A stretch of 52,685 nt of DNA, taken from NCBI GenBank assembly GCA_023433345.1, contig JAEZDA010000024.1, forward strand, positions 1 through 52,685, in the 5' to 3' direction. Position numbers and translations under genes: made by a program. The DNA comes from Bacteroidota bacterium. Its GTDB lineage: Bacteria; Bacteroidota; Bacteroidia; Chitinophagales; Chitinophagaceae. Shown here in pieces: positions 8,047-16,900 of the stretch (position 1 is the stretch's first letter; the number at the start of each line of letters is the position of its first letter). The notes beneath the pieces are model-generated. The model had not been told where the DNA came from. It saw nothing but the letters and a program-made list of their open reading frames with translations, and searched no databases.

Positions 8047-10424
8047 TAGTTGCGAAGGGGTTTGCCGGTTTTTAAAATGCTTTGAATTCTTTCCAGCGTT
8101 TTCTTCTCTGCAGTTAAACTTAAGAAAGCTTCCCTTTCCAGTTTAAGCAGATATTGTTCGCTTACCAGAGTTGGTTCACTCAGGTCTCCTCCGCACATTA
8201 CATAGGCTAGTTTCTTTGCAACCGCAACATCATGATCTGTGGCATAATTACCGCGCCACATCCCATTAATGCCTGCATGCAGGGCCCCAAGCATCAACCG
8301 CCCGGGTACGCGAATGTCTGTACGCTGAACCGGTGTTACATAACCGTTATCATACAATTCAATTACAGCCTCCTTTGCCCTTGCGATCCGTCGTGAAGGA
8401 TTAAGAACTATTTCGTCTATCCCTTTCCGGTAGATCCCCATTTCGAATGCCTCGTGTGCGGATGTTGCAACTTTTGCAGTGGCGATCGTAAGGAAACGGT
8501 TTTGAAGTGTAATGGTTTCCGGCTCTCCGTGATGCACTTCATCTGAAGCCCTGAGCACAAATTCCTTCGTACCTCCGCCGCCCGGTATTACGCCTATGCC
8601 CGCTTCCACGAGCCCGGTATATGTTTCAGCGGCTGCTACAACCTTGTCTGCATGCAAACTTAATTCGCATCCGCCGCCGAGGGCAAGTCCGTGCGGTGCA
8701 ACCACAACTGGAATCGACGAATATCTCACCTTCATCATTGTATCCTGGAACATGCGGATAGCCATATCGATTTCATCATAATCCTGCTCAATGGCAAGCA
8801 TAAAAATCATCCCCACGTTTGCGCCTGCACTGAAATTTTGCCCTTCGTTGGCAATTACAAGACCTTTGTATTTTTCTTCTGCAAAAGCAATAGAACGTTG
8901 AATTCCTTCAAGCACTTCACCACCAATGCTTCCCATTTTAGTGTACCACTCAAGCCCCAGCACATCATCTCCAAGATGGTATGTGCGGCAAGCGCTGTTC
9001 TTCCAAACCGTTTGGGAAGAAAAGTTTTTCATAACAATAAATGCATCGCCGCCTGGCCTGGGAAGATAATCGCCTGTTGCCAGGTCGTAATAGAATTGTC
9101 TTCCTGAGTCAACTTTATAAAAGCTTTTAACTCCCTTTAACAACATCTCCTTAACCCACGGTGCCACAACGAAACCTGCAGCTTCCGCTTCTTTCACCAT
9201 GGCTTCAACACCTAACACATCCCATGATTCAAAAGCACCGATTTCCCATCCGAAACCGGCTTTCATGGCTTCGTCTAGCCGGTAGATCTCATCGCTTATT
9301 TCAGGGATGCGATGGGAGATGTAAGAGAAAAGATGATAGTGAAACCTTCTGTAGAATTCTCCCGCCTTGTCTTTTCCCTGAAGAAGAATTTTCAGGCGGC
9401 TATAAAGATCTTCAACAGGCCTGGCGGTGTCAAGTGTAGCAAACTTTGGTTTTTTTCGCGCTTCATATTCAAGAGTTTTCAGGTTGAGAACCTGGATGTC
9501 TTTTGAACCGTCCGCGCCTTTAATTTTTTTAAAAAAACCACCACCGGTTTTATCGCCAAGCATTTTCTTTTCCACCATTTCATCGAGCCATGCAAGAATG
9601 GCAAAAGTTGAACGAGCTTCATCATTGGGACAATTCTCTGCCACACCATTCGCAACTTTCACCAAGGTGTCAATTCCCACAACATCGCCCGTTCTGAAGG
9701 TTGCAGATTTCGGGCGGCCGATAACCGGCCCTGTTAACGTATCAATTTCATCGATCGATAAATCCAGTTCATCCATGATGTGCATGATCGCCATCATGCT
9801 GAACACACCGATCCTGTTCGCAATAAATGCCGGTGTGTCTTTACATAATACTGTGGTTTTGCCGAGAACCAGGTCTCCAAATTCCATGAGGAAATCCACC
9901 ACAACCTTGTCGGTGTAGGGTGTAGGAATTATCTCCAGCAGGCGCAGGTACCGTGGCGGATTGAAAAAGTGCGTTCCGCAAAAGTGTTTTTTAAAATCCT
10001 CACTTCTTCCTTCAGCCATCAGATGAATAGGAATACCTGATGTATTAGATGTAACGAGCGTGCCGGGTTTGCGGAATTTTTCGACCTCTGTAAAAACGCT
10101 TTGTTTTATATCAAGCCTTTCCACCACTACTTCAATGATCCAGTCGCAGGAAGAGATCTGCTTCATATCGTCGGTGAAATTGCCGGTGCTGATAAGTTTA
10201 ACAGCATCCTTATGATACACCGGCGAAGGAGACGATTTAAGTGCTGCAGACAATGCATCATTTACCACCTTATTACGTTCCGAGGCGTTGTTACTATTGG
10301 AGGCATCTTTGTTCAAAATATCCAATAAAAGCACTTTAATTCCAACTCCTGCAAAGTGTGCTGCTATCCTGCTGCCCATCACTCCGCTTCCCAGCACAGC
10401 AACCTTTTTAATTTTCCTCTTCAT
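8046..10424 (-). CDS. fadN: 3-hydroxyacyl-CoA dehydrogenase / enoyl-CoA hydratase (FadN type)
   Basis: This bifunctional 792-residue beta-oxidation enzyme has the dehydrogenase first and the hydratase last, the FadN order rather than the FadB order. The NAD-binding motif GSGVMGSRIAAHFAG is at about 12-26, the 3HCDH domains extend to about 400, and the crotonase domain has FSAGANVGM near 515 and the glycine-rich ALGGGCELSLHADKV. It converts enoyl-CoA to 3-ketoacyl-CoA. Thiolase and acyl-CoA dehydrogenase genes, often next to fadN, are not adjacent here. The upstream gap holds an 8-bp-arm dyad that may be an operator. The gene is co-transcribed with the LD-carboxypeptidase. Confidence 0.92.
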   Translation of the reverse strand: MKRKIKKVAVLGSGVMGSRIAAHFAGVGIKVLLLDILNKDASNSNNASERNKVVNDALSAALKSSPSPVYHKDAVKLISTGNFTDDMKQISSCDWIIEVVVERLDIKQSVFTEVEKFRKPGTLVTSNTSGIPIHLMAEGRSEDFKKHFCGTHFFNPPRYLRLLEIIPTPYTDKVVVDFLMEFGDLVLGKTTVLCKDTPAFIANRIGVFSMMAIMHIMDELDLSIDEIDTLTGPVIGRPKSATFRTGDVVGIDTLVKVANGVAENCPNDEARSTFAILAWLDEMVEKKMLGDKTGGGFFKKIKGADGSKDIQVLNLKTLEYEARKKPKFATLDTARPVEDLYSRLKILLQGKDKAGEFYRRFHYHLFSYISHRIPEISDEIYRLDEAMKAGFGWEIGAFESWDVLGVEAMVKEAEAAGFVVAPWVKEMLLKGVKSFYKVDSGRQFYYDLATGDYLPRPGGDAFIVMKNFSSQTVWKNSACRTYHLGDDVLGLEWYTKMGSIGGEVLEGIQRSIAFAEEKYKGLVIANEGQNFSAGANVGMIFMLAIEQDYDEIDMAIRMFQDTMMKVRYSSIPVVVAPHGLALGGGCELSLHADKVVAAAETYTGLVEAGIGVIPGGGGTKEFVLRASDEVHHGEPETITLQNRFLTIATAKVATSAHEAFEMGIYRKGIDEIVLNPSRRIARAKEAVIELYDNGYVTPVQRTDIRVPGRLMLGALHAGINGMWRGNYATDHDVAVAKKLAYVMCGGDLSEPTLVSEQYLLKLEREAFLSLTAEKKTLERIQSILKTGKPLRN

Positions 10425-10441
10425 TATATCATCGTTTTTAA

Positions 10442-10465
10442 AAATAGTTAGCTAAACAACTATTT
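10442..10465. promoter_or_regulatory. Operator-like dyad upstream of fadN
   Basis: AAATAGTT (10442-10449) and AACTATTT (10458-10465) are perfect inverted repeats around an 8-base centre, AGCTAAAC. The dyad begins 18 bp upstream of the fadN ATG. The size and symmetry fit a MarR- or TetR-type binding site, common regulators of beta-oxidation genes, but no such regulator is visible nearby. Confidence 0.45.
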
Positions 10466-10492
10466 ATACCCGAAGGTAGCAACAATACAAAT

Positions 10493-10520
10493 AAAAAAAG
10501 CCCTGTTTTACAGGACTTTT
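10493..10520 (-). terminator. Terminator after the WG-repeat gene
   Basis: Read on the minus strand, AAAGTCCTG pairs with CAGGGCTTT (one G-T pair) and runs into a seven-T tract. It separates the WG-repeat gene from fadN. Confidence 0.75.
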
Positions 10521-10545
10521 CGTTGAATTTTTTGAGGACAGATTT

Positions 10546-11595
10546 CTATTCATCAAAATATTCGTCACCGGAGGTGCTTATATAGCCAACCTTTCCGGAG
10601 TTAGTGGTAATTTGGAGATATTGGCCCCCGTCGAGCAATTTGATCTCTTTATATTTTGGTTCAATTACATTGTTATCGAGGAAGTAATATCCCTTAAATG
10701 CATTGTCTCCCGTAATTACAAAACCGCCGTTTTCATCGTACACAATATCATTGTAACCTTTTGCGATAAGATCTTTATTGCTGAAGTCGCGTACATATGT
10801 TTTGCCATCTTTTTTAACGATCACGTATTCAGATCCATCGCTGGTAGTAACCGGCATAAGGCTGGAATTGACGGGTTCGATACCAACGGTTCCGTTAGTA
10901 AGAACGATTCCCTTCATGCCATTTTTAGCCACTTCAAGGAAAGGGGTTTTTGAGTTCCGGTTTACACGGATGCTGTCGTATGTGAAAGGAACGATCTCAT
11001 CAAATTTACTGTTATAAACACCATAACGGCCACCCTTAACCGCAATGTAATAGGTTTCGTTATTTCCATCTACCTGGTAATCGTCAACGATTTTATCAAA
11101 CAGCCCTTCATTGCCCGGCATTGAATAGGTTTTACTAACCTGCACCGATGCTACAGGGCGTCGGTTTTGTTCAACCGTACTTTCCGGTATAGCGGGGCAT
11201 TGCGGCATTCGCACACCTTTTTCATTGATACAAATTTCATATCCATCCTTTGTGGTCGAGGCGCCTGCAAATATCACCGGAGTTCCCTCCGCATTTGTTT
11301 TGCTGGGCATATATCCTTTTCTGAAAGATTTAGCCACGGTATAGCGGGCCGGGATAACCAACTTCCCGCTTTTATTAATGTAGCCCCATTTATTCCCGAT
11401 TTTTACGCTTGCCAAACCTTCGGAAAACCAATTGGCTTCAGCATATTTTGGCTGAATAACAACTTTCTTATCGGCGGTAGCATATCCCCATTTGTCGCCC
11501 TTACGGTAAGGGATAAGCGACATATCAACCTGTTGTGCTGTGAGGCCTGCAGCAAATAAAAGCAGCGCGGCCATCATACTTATCTTTTTCATCAT
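10546..11595 (-). CDS. Exported WG-repeat protein
   Basis: This 349-residue protein has a clear signal peptide (about residues 1-20, ending LTAQQ) and WG repeats, seen as GDKWGYATADKKVVIQPKY and GNKWGYINKSGKLVIPARY near 34-86, with degenerate copies to the end (GKVGYISTSG). WG (KWG Leptospira) repeats form extracytoplasmic beta structures of unknown function and are common in Bacteroidota. It is expected in the periplasm or at the surface. No lipobox or T9SS domain is visible. The gene appears to be a single-gene unit, with the metG terminator upstream and its own terminator downstream. Confidence 0.85.
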   Translation of the reverse strand: MMKKISMMAALLLFAAGLTAQQVDMSLIPYRKGDKWGYATADKKVVIQPKYAEANWFSEGLASVKIGNKWGYINKSGKLVIPARYTVAKSFRKGYMPSKTNAEGTPVIFAGASTTKDGYEICINEKGVRMPQCPAIPESTVEQNRRPVASVQVSKTYSMPGNEGLFDKIVDDYQVDGNNETYYIAVKGGRYGVYNSKFDEIVPFTYDSIRVNRNSKTPFLEVAKNGMKGIVLTNGTVGIEPVNSSLMPVTTSDGSEYVIVKKDGKTYVRDFSNKDLIAKGYNDIVYDENGGFVITGDNAFKGYYFLDNNVIEPKYKEIKLLDGGQYLQITTNSGKVGYISTSGDEYFDE

Positions 11596-11667
11596 ACTAA
11601 ACGTTTTTCGGTAACCAATAATTGCAAAATCTTTACCAAACTGAATTAGCGATGAGATAGGCCTGAA

Positions 11668-11691
11668 TAAAAAAGCCCGGTCGTTGCCGGG
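11668..11691 (-). terminator. Terminator after metG
   Basis: On the minus strand a CCCGG/CCGGG stem around a six-base loop is followed by G, C and a T tract (seen as consecutive A residues at 11668-11674 on the plus strand). Confidence 0.75.
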
Positions 11692-11714
11692 AAATGGATA
11701 GTTATGAAAGTAAC

Positions 11715-13832
11715 TCAGCTAACGGATGAGCCTGCAGAAGAGTCGGCACTTACGAACTTCAGTTTACCATCTTTATCTTCGGCCATCAGTATCATTCCAT
11801 TACTTTCAATACCGCGCATTTTCCGGGGAACGAGATTAGTCACCACAACCACTTGTTGGCCAACAATTGCAGAAGGTTCAACATGTTGGGCAATACCACT
11901 TACAATTGTGCGTGTTTCGAAGCCAAGATCAACTTCGAGTTTAAGCAGTTTATCTGCTTTTTCAACTTTCTCCGCACTAACGATAAGGCCTGTACGAAGA
12001 TCGATCTTTGCGAAGTCATCAAATTGAATTTCCGGTTTGGAATTGCTTTCGGTTTTTAACTGGGGTGTTTCCGGGATTTGTTCCATTTTAAGTTTTTCAC
12101 TTTTCTTTTTAAGCTTTTCTATTTGCTGTTCTACTTCCAGGTCTTCAATTTTCCTGAAGAGAAGCTCCGGTGGGCGCAAAGAATAGCCCGTGCTCAGCAG
12201 TTTTCCTTTTCCTGCGTTTTCCCATTGAAGAATTTTAGGCACCACCTTCATCATGCGACACATTTTTTCAGAAGCGTTGGGCAGAAAGGGATTGCACAAG
12301 ATGGCCAGGTTAGCCGTAAGCTGCAGGCAGATGTGCAGGCAGTTGTCTATCTTTTTCTGCGCTTCCTCCTTAATGCTTCCGTCATCGTTCACCTGTTTGG
12401 CAACTATCCAGGGTTCCATATCCTGCATGAACTTATTTCCTTTACGTGCCAGTTCAATCACTTCGTTTTGCGCATCGCGGAATTTGTATTGCTCAATAAG
12501 GGTGGCTATGTTAGCCGCAGCAAGCTGCATTTCTTCAAACAATTTACTTTCAACCTCACCTGCATTATGAAGAGGAGGAACCTTTCCTTTGCAGAGCTTA
12601 TGCATCAATACAAACGTTCTGTTCACGAAATTTCCGAATACAGCCACGAGCTCGCCGTTCACTGAATCCTGGAAACCTTTCCATGTAAATTCGCTGTCTT
12701 TCGTTTCAGGGGCAATTGAAGTGAGATAGTAACGGAGTGCATCAACCATGCTCGAGCCGTTTTCTTTTTTTACGAAATCATTTATGTAATCTTCCATCTC
12801 AATACTCCAACCGCGGCTTGTACTCATTTTATCACCTTCAAGGTTCATGAATTCGTTTGCCGGCACATTCTCAGGAAGAACATTCCCATGGAGATTGAGC
12901 ATTACGGGAAAAATGATACAATGGAATACGATATTGTCTTTTCCGATGAAATGTACAAGCTTTGTGTCTTCGGATTTCCAGAAAGGTTCCCAGTCTTTTC
13001 CATTGTCGATCGCCCATTGTTTGGTTGCGCTGATATAACCGATAGGTGCATCAAACCAAACGTAAAGAACTTTTCCCTCAGCGTCTTTAAGAGGAACTTT
13101 TACTCCCCAATCGAGATCCCGCGTAACTGCGCGGGCCTGCAAACCCGCATCCAGCCAGCTTTTGCATTGTCCCAATACATTCGCCTTCCAGTCTTTCCGG
13201 TGGTCTTCGAGTATCCATTGCCGTAAGAAGCCTTCATGTTCATTAAGAGGCAGGAACCAATGTGTGGTGGGCTTTTTTACCGGTGGGTTACCACTCAATG
13301 TACTTTTGGGGTTTATCAATTGTTCGGGGCTTAAAGAAGTTCCGCACTTTTCGCATTGATCTCCAAATGCTCCCTCATTTCCGCAAACGGGGCATGTTCC
13401 TTTTATATAGCGGTCTGCCAAAAAGGTTGCTGCCTCCTCATCATAATATTGTTCGGTTTCCTTTTTCACGAGCTTACCGGCATCATTCAGCGCAGTAAAA
13501 AATTCCTGCGCCGTTTCATGGTGAATGGGCTCGGAAGTGCGGTGGTAGATATCGAAAGAAATGCCGAGGTCGGTCATATTCTCTTTCAGCATCTGATGAT
13601 ACTTGTCTACTATTTCCCGGGGCGTGGTGCCTTCCTTCATTGCCTGCAAGGTGATCGCAGCGCCATGTTCATCGCTTCCGCAAACAAAAACTATTTCCTT
13701 TCCCGCATTTCTCAGGTAACGGGAATAAATATCTGCCGGCAGATAAGCGCCTGCCAGGTGGCCAATATGTTTCGGACCGTTCGCATAAGGGAGCGCCGAG
13801 GTTACAAGGTATCTTTTCGGTTCATTTTTCAT
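11715..13832 (-). CDS. metG: Methionyl-tRNA synthetase
   Basis: This class I synthetase charges tRNA-Met. The 705-residue protein has the HIGH signature at residues 22-25, a zinc knuckle CPVC/CEKC around 146-163, and the KMSKS-type loop as KMSTS near 333. The anticodon-binding helical domain follows. After a lysine-rich linker (about 555-595) a C-terminal EMAP/Trbp111-type tRNA-binding domain begins at FDDFAKIDLRTG. The full length, with C-terminal domain, is standard for Bacteroidota MetG. A TATTTTTG box lies just upstream of the start. Confidence 0.97.
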   Translation of the reverse strand: MKNEPKRYLVTSALPYANGPKHIGHLAGAYLPADIYSRYLRNAGKEIVFVCGSDEHGAAITLQAMKEGTTPREIVDKYHQMLKENMTDLGISFDIYHRTSEPIHHETAQEFFTALNDAGKLVKKETEQYYDEEAATFLADRYIKGTCPVCGNEGAFGDQCEKCGTSLSPEQLINPKSTLSGNPPVKKPTTHWFLPLNEHEGFLRQWILEDHRKDWKANVLGQCKSWLDAGLQARAVTRDLDWGVKVPLKDAEGKVLYVWFDAPIGYISATKQWAIDNGKDWEPFWKSEDTKLVHFIGKDNIVFHCIIFPVMLNLHGNVLPENVPANEFMNLEGDKMSTSRGWSIEMEDYINDFVKKENGSSMVDALRYYLTSIAPETKDSEFTWKGFQDSVNGELVAVFGNFVNRTFVLMHKLCKGKVPPLHNAGEVESKLFEEMQLAAANIATLIEQYKFRDAQNEVIELARKGNKFMQDMEPWIVAKQVNDDGSIKEEAQKKIDNCLHICLQLTANLAILCNPFLPNASEKMCRMMKVVPKILQWENAGKGKLLSTGYSLRPPELLFRKIEDLEVEQQIEKLKKKSEKLKMEQIPETPQLKTESNSKPEIQFDDFAKIDLRTGLIVSAEKVEKADKLLKLEVDLGFETRTIVSGIAQHVEPSAIVGQQVVVVTNLVPRKMRGIESNGMILMAEDKDGKLKFVSADSSAGSSVS

Positions 13833-13839
13833 GCAGCAG

Positions 13840-13847
13840 CAAAAATA
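13840..13847 (-). promoter_or_regulatory. Bacteroidota -7 promoter box upstream of metG
   Basis: Read on the minus strand this is TATTTTTG, matching TAnnTTTG, and it ends 7 bp before the metG ATG. It implies a very short leader if used. Confidence 0.5.
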
Positions 13848-13906
13848 TTGAAAGCGAGGGGAGTGGGTGAATTTTAAATTTTAAACCGATCAGGAGAAAA
13901 TACTAT

Positions 13907-13914
13907 TATATTTG
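13907..13914 (+). promoter_or_regulatory. Bacteroidota -7 promoter box of the di-heme/Rieske/porin operon
   Basis: TATATTTG is an exact TAnnTTTG match, 37 bp before the ATG at 13952. A good -33 TTG is not evident upstream. Confidence 0.6.
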
Positions 13915-13951
13915 TCGAACAAAAAAGTTAGATTAGTCTAAATTATTGCAA

Positions 13952-15139
13952 ATGAAGCGGACTTACTTTTTAGCACTTATAATATTTGTTATTGCAGCCT
14001 GCAGTAAAATAATGCCGGGCGCGCCGGAAGAGGACAGGATCCTTGACGGCCCTGTGGATGGTTTAAGCTATGAGGAGAGCCGAAGGTTCCTTGCCGGTGA
14101 TATTGCCTTTAACGATGAGGTGTTTACGGGCGCAACGGGCTTAGGTCCGGTTTTCGTGGCCACTAGCTGTGGCACATGTCATGCAGGAGACGGAAAGGGA
14201 CATCCCTTTACAACGCTTACCAGGTTCGGACAACGCGATTCTTCAGGAAATCAATTTTTGCATCTCGGAGGGCCACAACTGCAAAACAGGGCGCTTCCGG
14301 GTTTTCAGCCTGAGCAGATACCGCAAGGAGCAACTTTCTCGCGCTTCACTCCACCGGCGAATACCGGCCTGGGATTTCTTGAACTTGTTTCAGATGCTGA
14401 TATATTAGCAATGTCAGATCCTGACGATGTTGATGGCGATGGCATTTCAGGCGTGCCGAACTGGAAAGAGCTTCCGGCCTTTATAGATCCGCCTGAAAAT
14501 TCCATCTCCGTAAATGGAAAATACATTCACCGGTTCGGGAAGAAGGCAGCGGCCTTTAACTTGTTGCATCAAACAGTTAATGCTTATAACCAGGATATCG
14601 GCATCACCTCCACATTCAATCCGCGGGACGTATACACCGGCAGTAACATAGATCCTGAAGTGTCTGATGTAACCATCAGGGATGTGGTTTTTTATCTTCA
14701 AACCCTGAAGGCCCCGATACAGCGCGATCAAAATAATTCTGAAGTTGTACAGGGTAAGAACATATTCTCACAAATTGGTTGTGCAGGATGCCACAAGCCG
14801 TCTTTGCAAACAGGTTATTCTCCAGTCGCGGCCTTATCATTCAAAACTTTCTTTCCCTATACAGATTTGTTGTTACATGATATGGGCCCGGGGCTTGATG
14901 ATGGATATACTGAGGGCAGCGCTGCTTCCTCTGAGTGGCGAACACCTGCTCTTTGGGGCCTCGGCCTTTCACCCCGGTCGCAGGGCGGCTCATATTTCCT
15001 GATGCACGATGGAAGAGCATCCACCATCGAAGAAGCGATCATGATGCATGGTGGCGAGGCGGCATCAAGCCGTGAAAATTTCCGTATGCTCTCATTTTCA
15101 GAAAAACATTCATTGGTAAGTTTCTTAAAATCACTTTAA
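13952..15139 (+). CDS. Di-heme c-type cytochrome lipoprotein, DUF1111 / thiol oxidoreductase-like
   Basis: The 395-residue protein begins at ATG 13952. The signal peptide ends in a lipobox (VIAAC, Cys17), so it is a periplasmic or outer-membrane-attached lipoprotein. Two c-type haem sites are present: CGTCH (Cys73, Cys76, His77) and CAGCH (Cys277, Cys280, His281). The end carries WRTPALWGLG and LMHDGRASTIEEAIMMHGGEA, diagnostic of the DUF1111/COG3488 di-haem family, related to MauG and cytochrome c peroxidases. The physiological substrate of this family is not settled. It is the first gene of a coupled three-gene operon: its stop overlaps the Rieske start (TAATG). Confidence 0.9.
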   Translation: MKRTYFLALIIFVIAACSKIMPGAPEEDRILDGPVDGLSYEESRRFLAGDIAFNDEVFTGATGLGPVFVATSCGTCHAGDGKGHPFTTLTRFGQRDSSGNQFLHLGGPQLQNRALPGFQPEQIPQGATFSRFTPPANTGLGFLELVSDADILAMSDPDDVDGDGISGVPNWKELPAFIDPPENSISVNGKYIHRFGKKAAAFNLLHQTVNAYNQDIGITSTFNPRDVYTGSNIDPEVSDVTIRDVVFYLQTLKAPIQRDQNNSEVVQGKNIFSQIGCAGCHKPSLQTGYSPVAALSFKTFFPYTDLLLHDMGPGLDDGYTEGSAASSEWRTPALWGLGLSPRSQGGSYFLMHDGRASTIEEAIMMHGGEAASSRENFRMLSFSEKHSLVSFLKSL

Positions 15140-15585
15140 TGAAGAGAAAGGAATTCATTCGCAACTGCGGAATGGCCTGTGCAGGCTTGGTTGGCATTAT
15201 GCCTGCGATGCAAAGTTGTACAACATCAAAAATTGTTTCGGCGCAAATCTCGGGCGATGAGCTTGTAATACCGCTAACAGCTTTTCAAACAAGGAATGCG
15301 AATGAAATATTTTTCAAAAAATATATTGTAGTTGAAAACAGCCGTCTTAAATATCCGATATGTGTTTACAGGTTAAATGAAAATGAATACAGCGCTTTAT
15401 GGATGCGATGCACCCACCAGGGCACAGAGCTGCAGGTTTTCGGTTCAAAACTGCAATGCCCTGCGCACGGAAGTGAATTTTCCATTGACGGAGCAGTACA
15501 TGAGGGCCCCGCCTCCGAACCGCTCCGTTCCTTTCCTTATTCTATAAATAACAATAGTCTGCACCTCTCATTAAAAGCACTATGA
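15139..15585 (+). CDS. Rieske [2Fe-2S] lipoprotein
   Basis: This 148-residue protein has the Rieske cluster ligands CTH (Cys91, His93) and CPAH (Cys107, His110). The N-terminus (MKRKEFIRNCGMACAGLVGI) is a signal-like segment ending in a lipobox-like AMQSC (Cys27). It is therefore a periplasmic membrane-tethered electron carrier rather than a bc1 or dioxygenase subunit, since no cytochrome b partner or catalytic domain is nearby. It sits between a di-haem cytochrome and a porin with overlapping start and stop codons on both sides. A direct electron-transfer partnership with the di-haem protein is the natural inference. Confidence 0.9.
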   Translation: MKRKEFIRNCGMACAGLVGIMPAMQSCTTSKIVSAQISGDELVIPLTAFQTRNANEIFFKKYIVVENSRLKYPICVYRLNENEYSALWMRCTHQGTELQVFGSKLQCPAHGSEFSIDGAVHEGPASEPLRSFPYSINNNSLHLSLKAL

Positions 15586-16808
15586 GGAAAATAACTTTTG
15601 CATTGTGCCTGACCATTTCAGCGCTGTCAGCCTCAGCCCAGATAGATCCTGAACTTCTTCGTATATCCGCCACCGATAGTGTTCAAAATTCAATGAACAT
15701 GGATGCGGTGTACAGCCGCCCCTTTACCTCGGTGGGAAAATTGCCGGTTTCTGTTGGAGGATATCTCGAAGCTAACTGGCAGCATTTTACTACCGATGGA
15801 ATTTCCGATGGCCATCAATTCAATTTCAGGAGGATGACGCTTTTTGTGTCATCGGCAATAAGCTCCAGGATAAAATTTTTGAGCGAGATCGAATTTGAAG
15901 ACGGTGGAAAGGAAATCGCGATAGAATTTGCTGCAGTGGATGTAGAATTTCATAAGCTCGCCAATTTGCGCGCGGGGATAATCATGAACCCGATCGGAGC
16001 TTTCAACCAAAATCACGACGGGCCGAAATGGAATTTCAATGAACGTCCAATATCCGCCACCGAACTGCTTCCGGCTACCTGGAGCAATGTGGGCGCCGGA
16101 GTTTACGGTAAGCAATACTCGAATAAATGGATGCTCGGTTATGAAGTGTACTTCTCCGGGAATTTTGACGACAAGGTAATCGACAACGAACACAACAAAA
16201 CATTTCTCCCTGCTTCAAAACAAAACCCGGAAAGATTTGAAGAGATCAACAGCGGGCTTCCATTGCTCACTGCAAAGATCGCCGCGCGGTATGCAGAGCG
16301 TATCGAACTTGGTTTTTCATATATGGGAGGGGTGTACAATAAATATCGCGATGATGGTCTTTTAATTGATAGAAAGCGCCGGCTCGATGTTGTTGCGATC
16401 GATTGGAATGCAAAACTTTCAAAACTGAATACAAACATTATCGGCGAATGGGCATGGGTTTTTATTGATGTGCCCGAAACGTATACGCAGCAATACGGAA
16501 GCAGGCAGCAGGGCGGCTTTGTTGATTTTGTGCAACCTCTTTTTTCTAAGAATATATTAGGATGGGTCAATGCGTCTTTGAATGTGGCTTTAAGAATTGA
16601 ATATGTTGATTGGAACAAAGGACGATTTCGTGAAACAGGGGGACGGATATATGAAGAAGCATGGTCTTATTCGCCCGCCCTGAGTTTTTCCCCTACATCT
16701 CAAACAATTTTCCGTATCAATTACCTGAGCAGGAGACAGAAGGATATTCTCGGCAACCCGGCCGCTAAAACCGGAGGCTTCAGTGTTGGCGTAGCAACAT
16801 ATTTTTAA
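15582..16808 (+). CDS. Outer-membrane porin-like beta-barrel protein
   Basis: This 408-residue protein has a signal peptide (about 1-19, cleavage near SASAQ) and is rich in alternating beta strands, ending in a C-terminal aromatic residue (VATYF), as expected for an outer-membrane barrel. The opening GGYLEANWQHF and the FNFRRMTLFVSSAISSRIKFLSEIEFEDG stretch resemble phosphate-selective porin O/P-like proteins in Bacteroidota. Its ATG overlaps the Rieske TGA (ATGA). It is the last gene of the redox operon and may import or export the substrate or metal handled by it. What passes through the pore cannot be read from the sequence. Confidence 0.75.
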   Translation: MRKITFALCLTISALSASAQIDPELLRISATDSVQNSMNMDAVYSRPFTSVGKLPVSVGGYLEANWQHFTTDGISDGHQFNFRRMTLFVSSAISSRIKFLSEIEFEDGGKEIAIEFAAVDVEFHKLANLRAGIIMNPIGAFNQNHDGPKWNFNERPISATELLPATWSNVGAGVYGKQYSNKWMLGYEVYFSGNFDDKVIDNEHNKTFLPASKQNPERFEEINSGLPLLTAKIAARYAERIELGFSYMGGVYNKYRDDGLLIDRKRRLDVVAIDWNAKLSKLNTNIIGEWAWVFIDVPETYTQQYGSRQQGGFVDFVQPLFSKNILGWVNASLNVALRIEYVDWNKGRFRETGGRIYEEAWSYSPALSFSPTSQTIFRINYLSRRQKDILGNPAAKTGGFSVGVATYF

Positions 16809-16870
16809 AAGCATGTTTTGAAGTTATGCTGTTGTATTATGACAAGCGGCTTCCTACTTGTTCAATTTCC

Positions 16871-16899
16871 TGTACTTTTATTGAAATAATTTCAGTACA
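16871..16899. promoter_or_regulatory. Nested dyad before the DPP-IV-like peptidase
   Basis: TGTACT (16871-16876) and AGTACA (16894-16899) are inverted repeats. Inside them TGAAAT (16882-16887), A, ATTTCA (16889-16894) is a second perfect dyad. The element ends one base before the ATG at 16901. It also contains TACTTTTA, close to the -7 consensus. It may be an operator or an mRNA hairpin over the start. Confidence 0.4.
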
Positions 16900-16900
16900 A

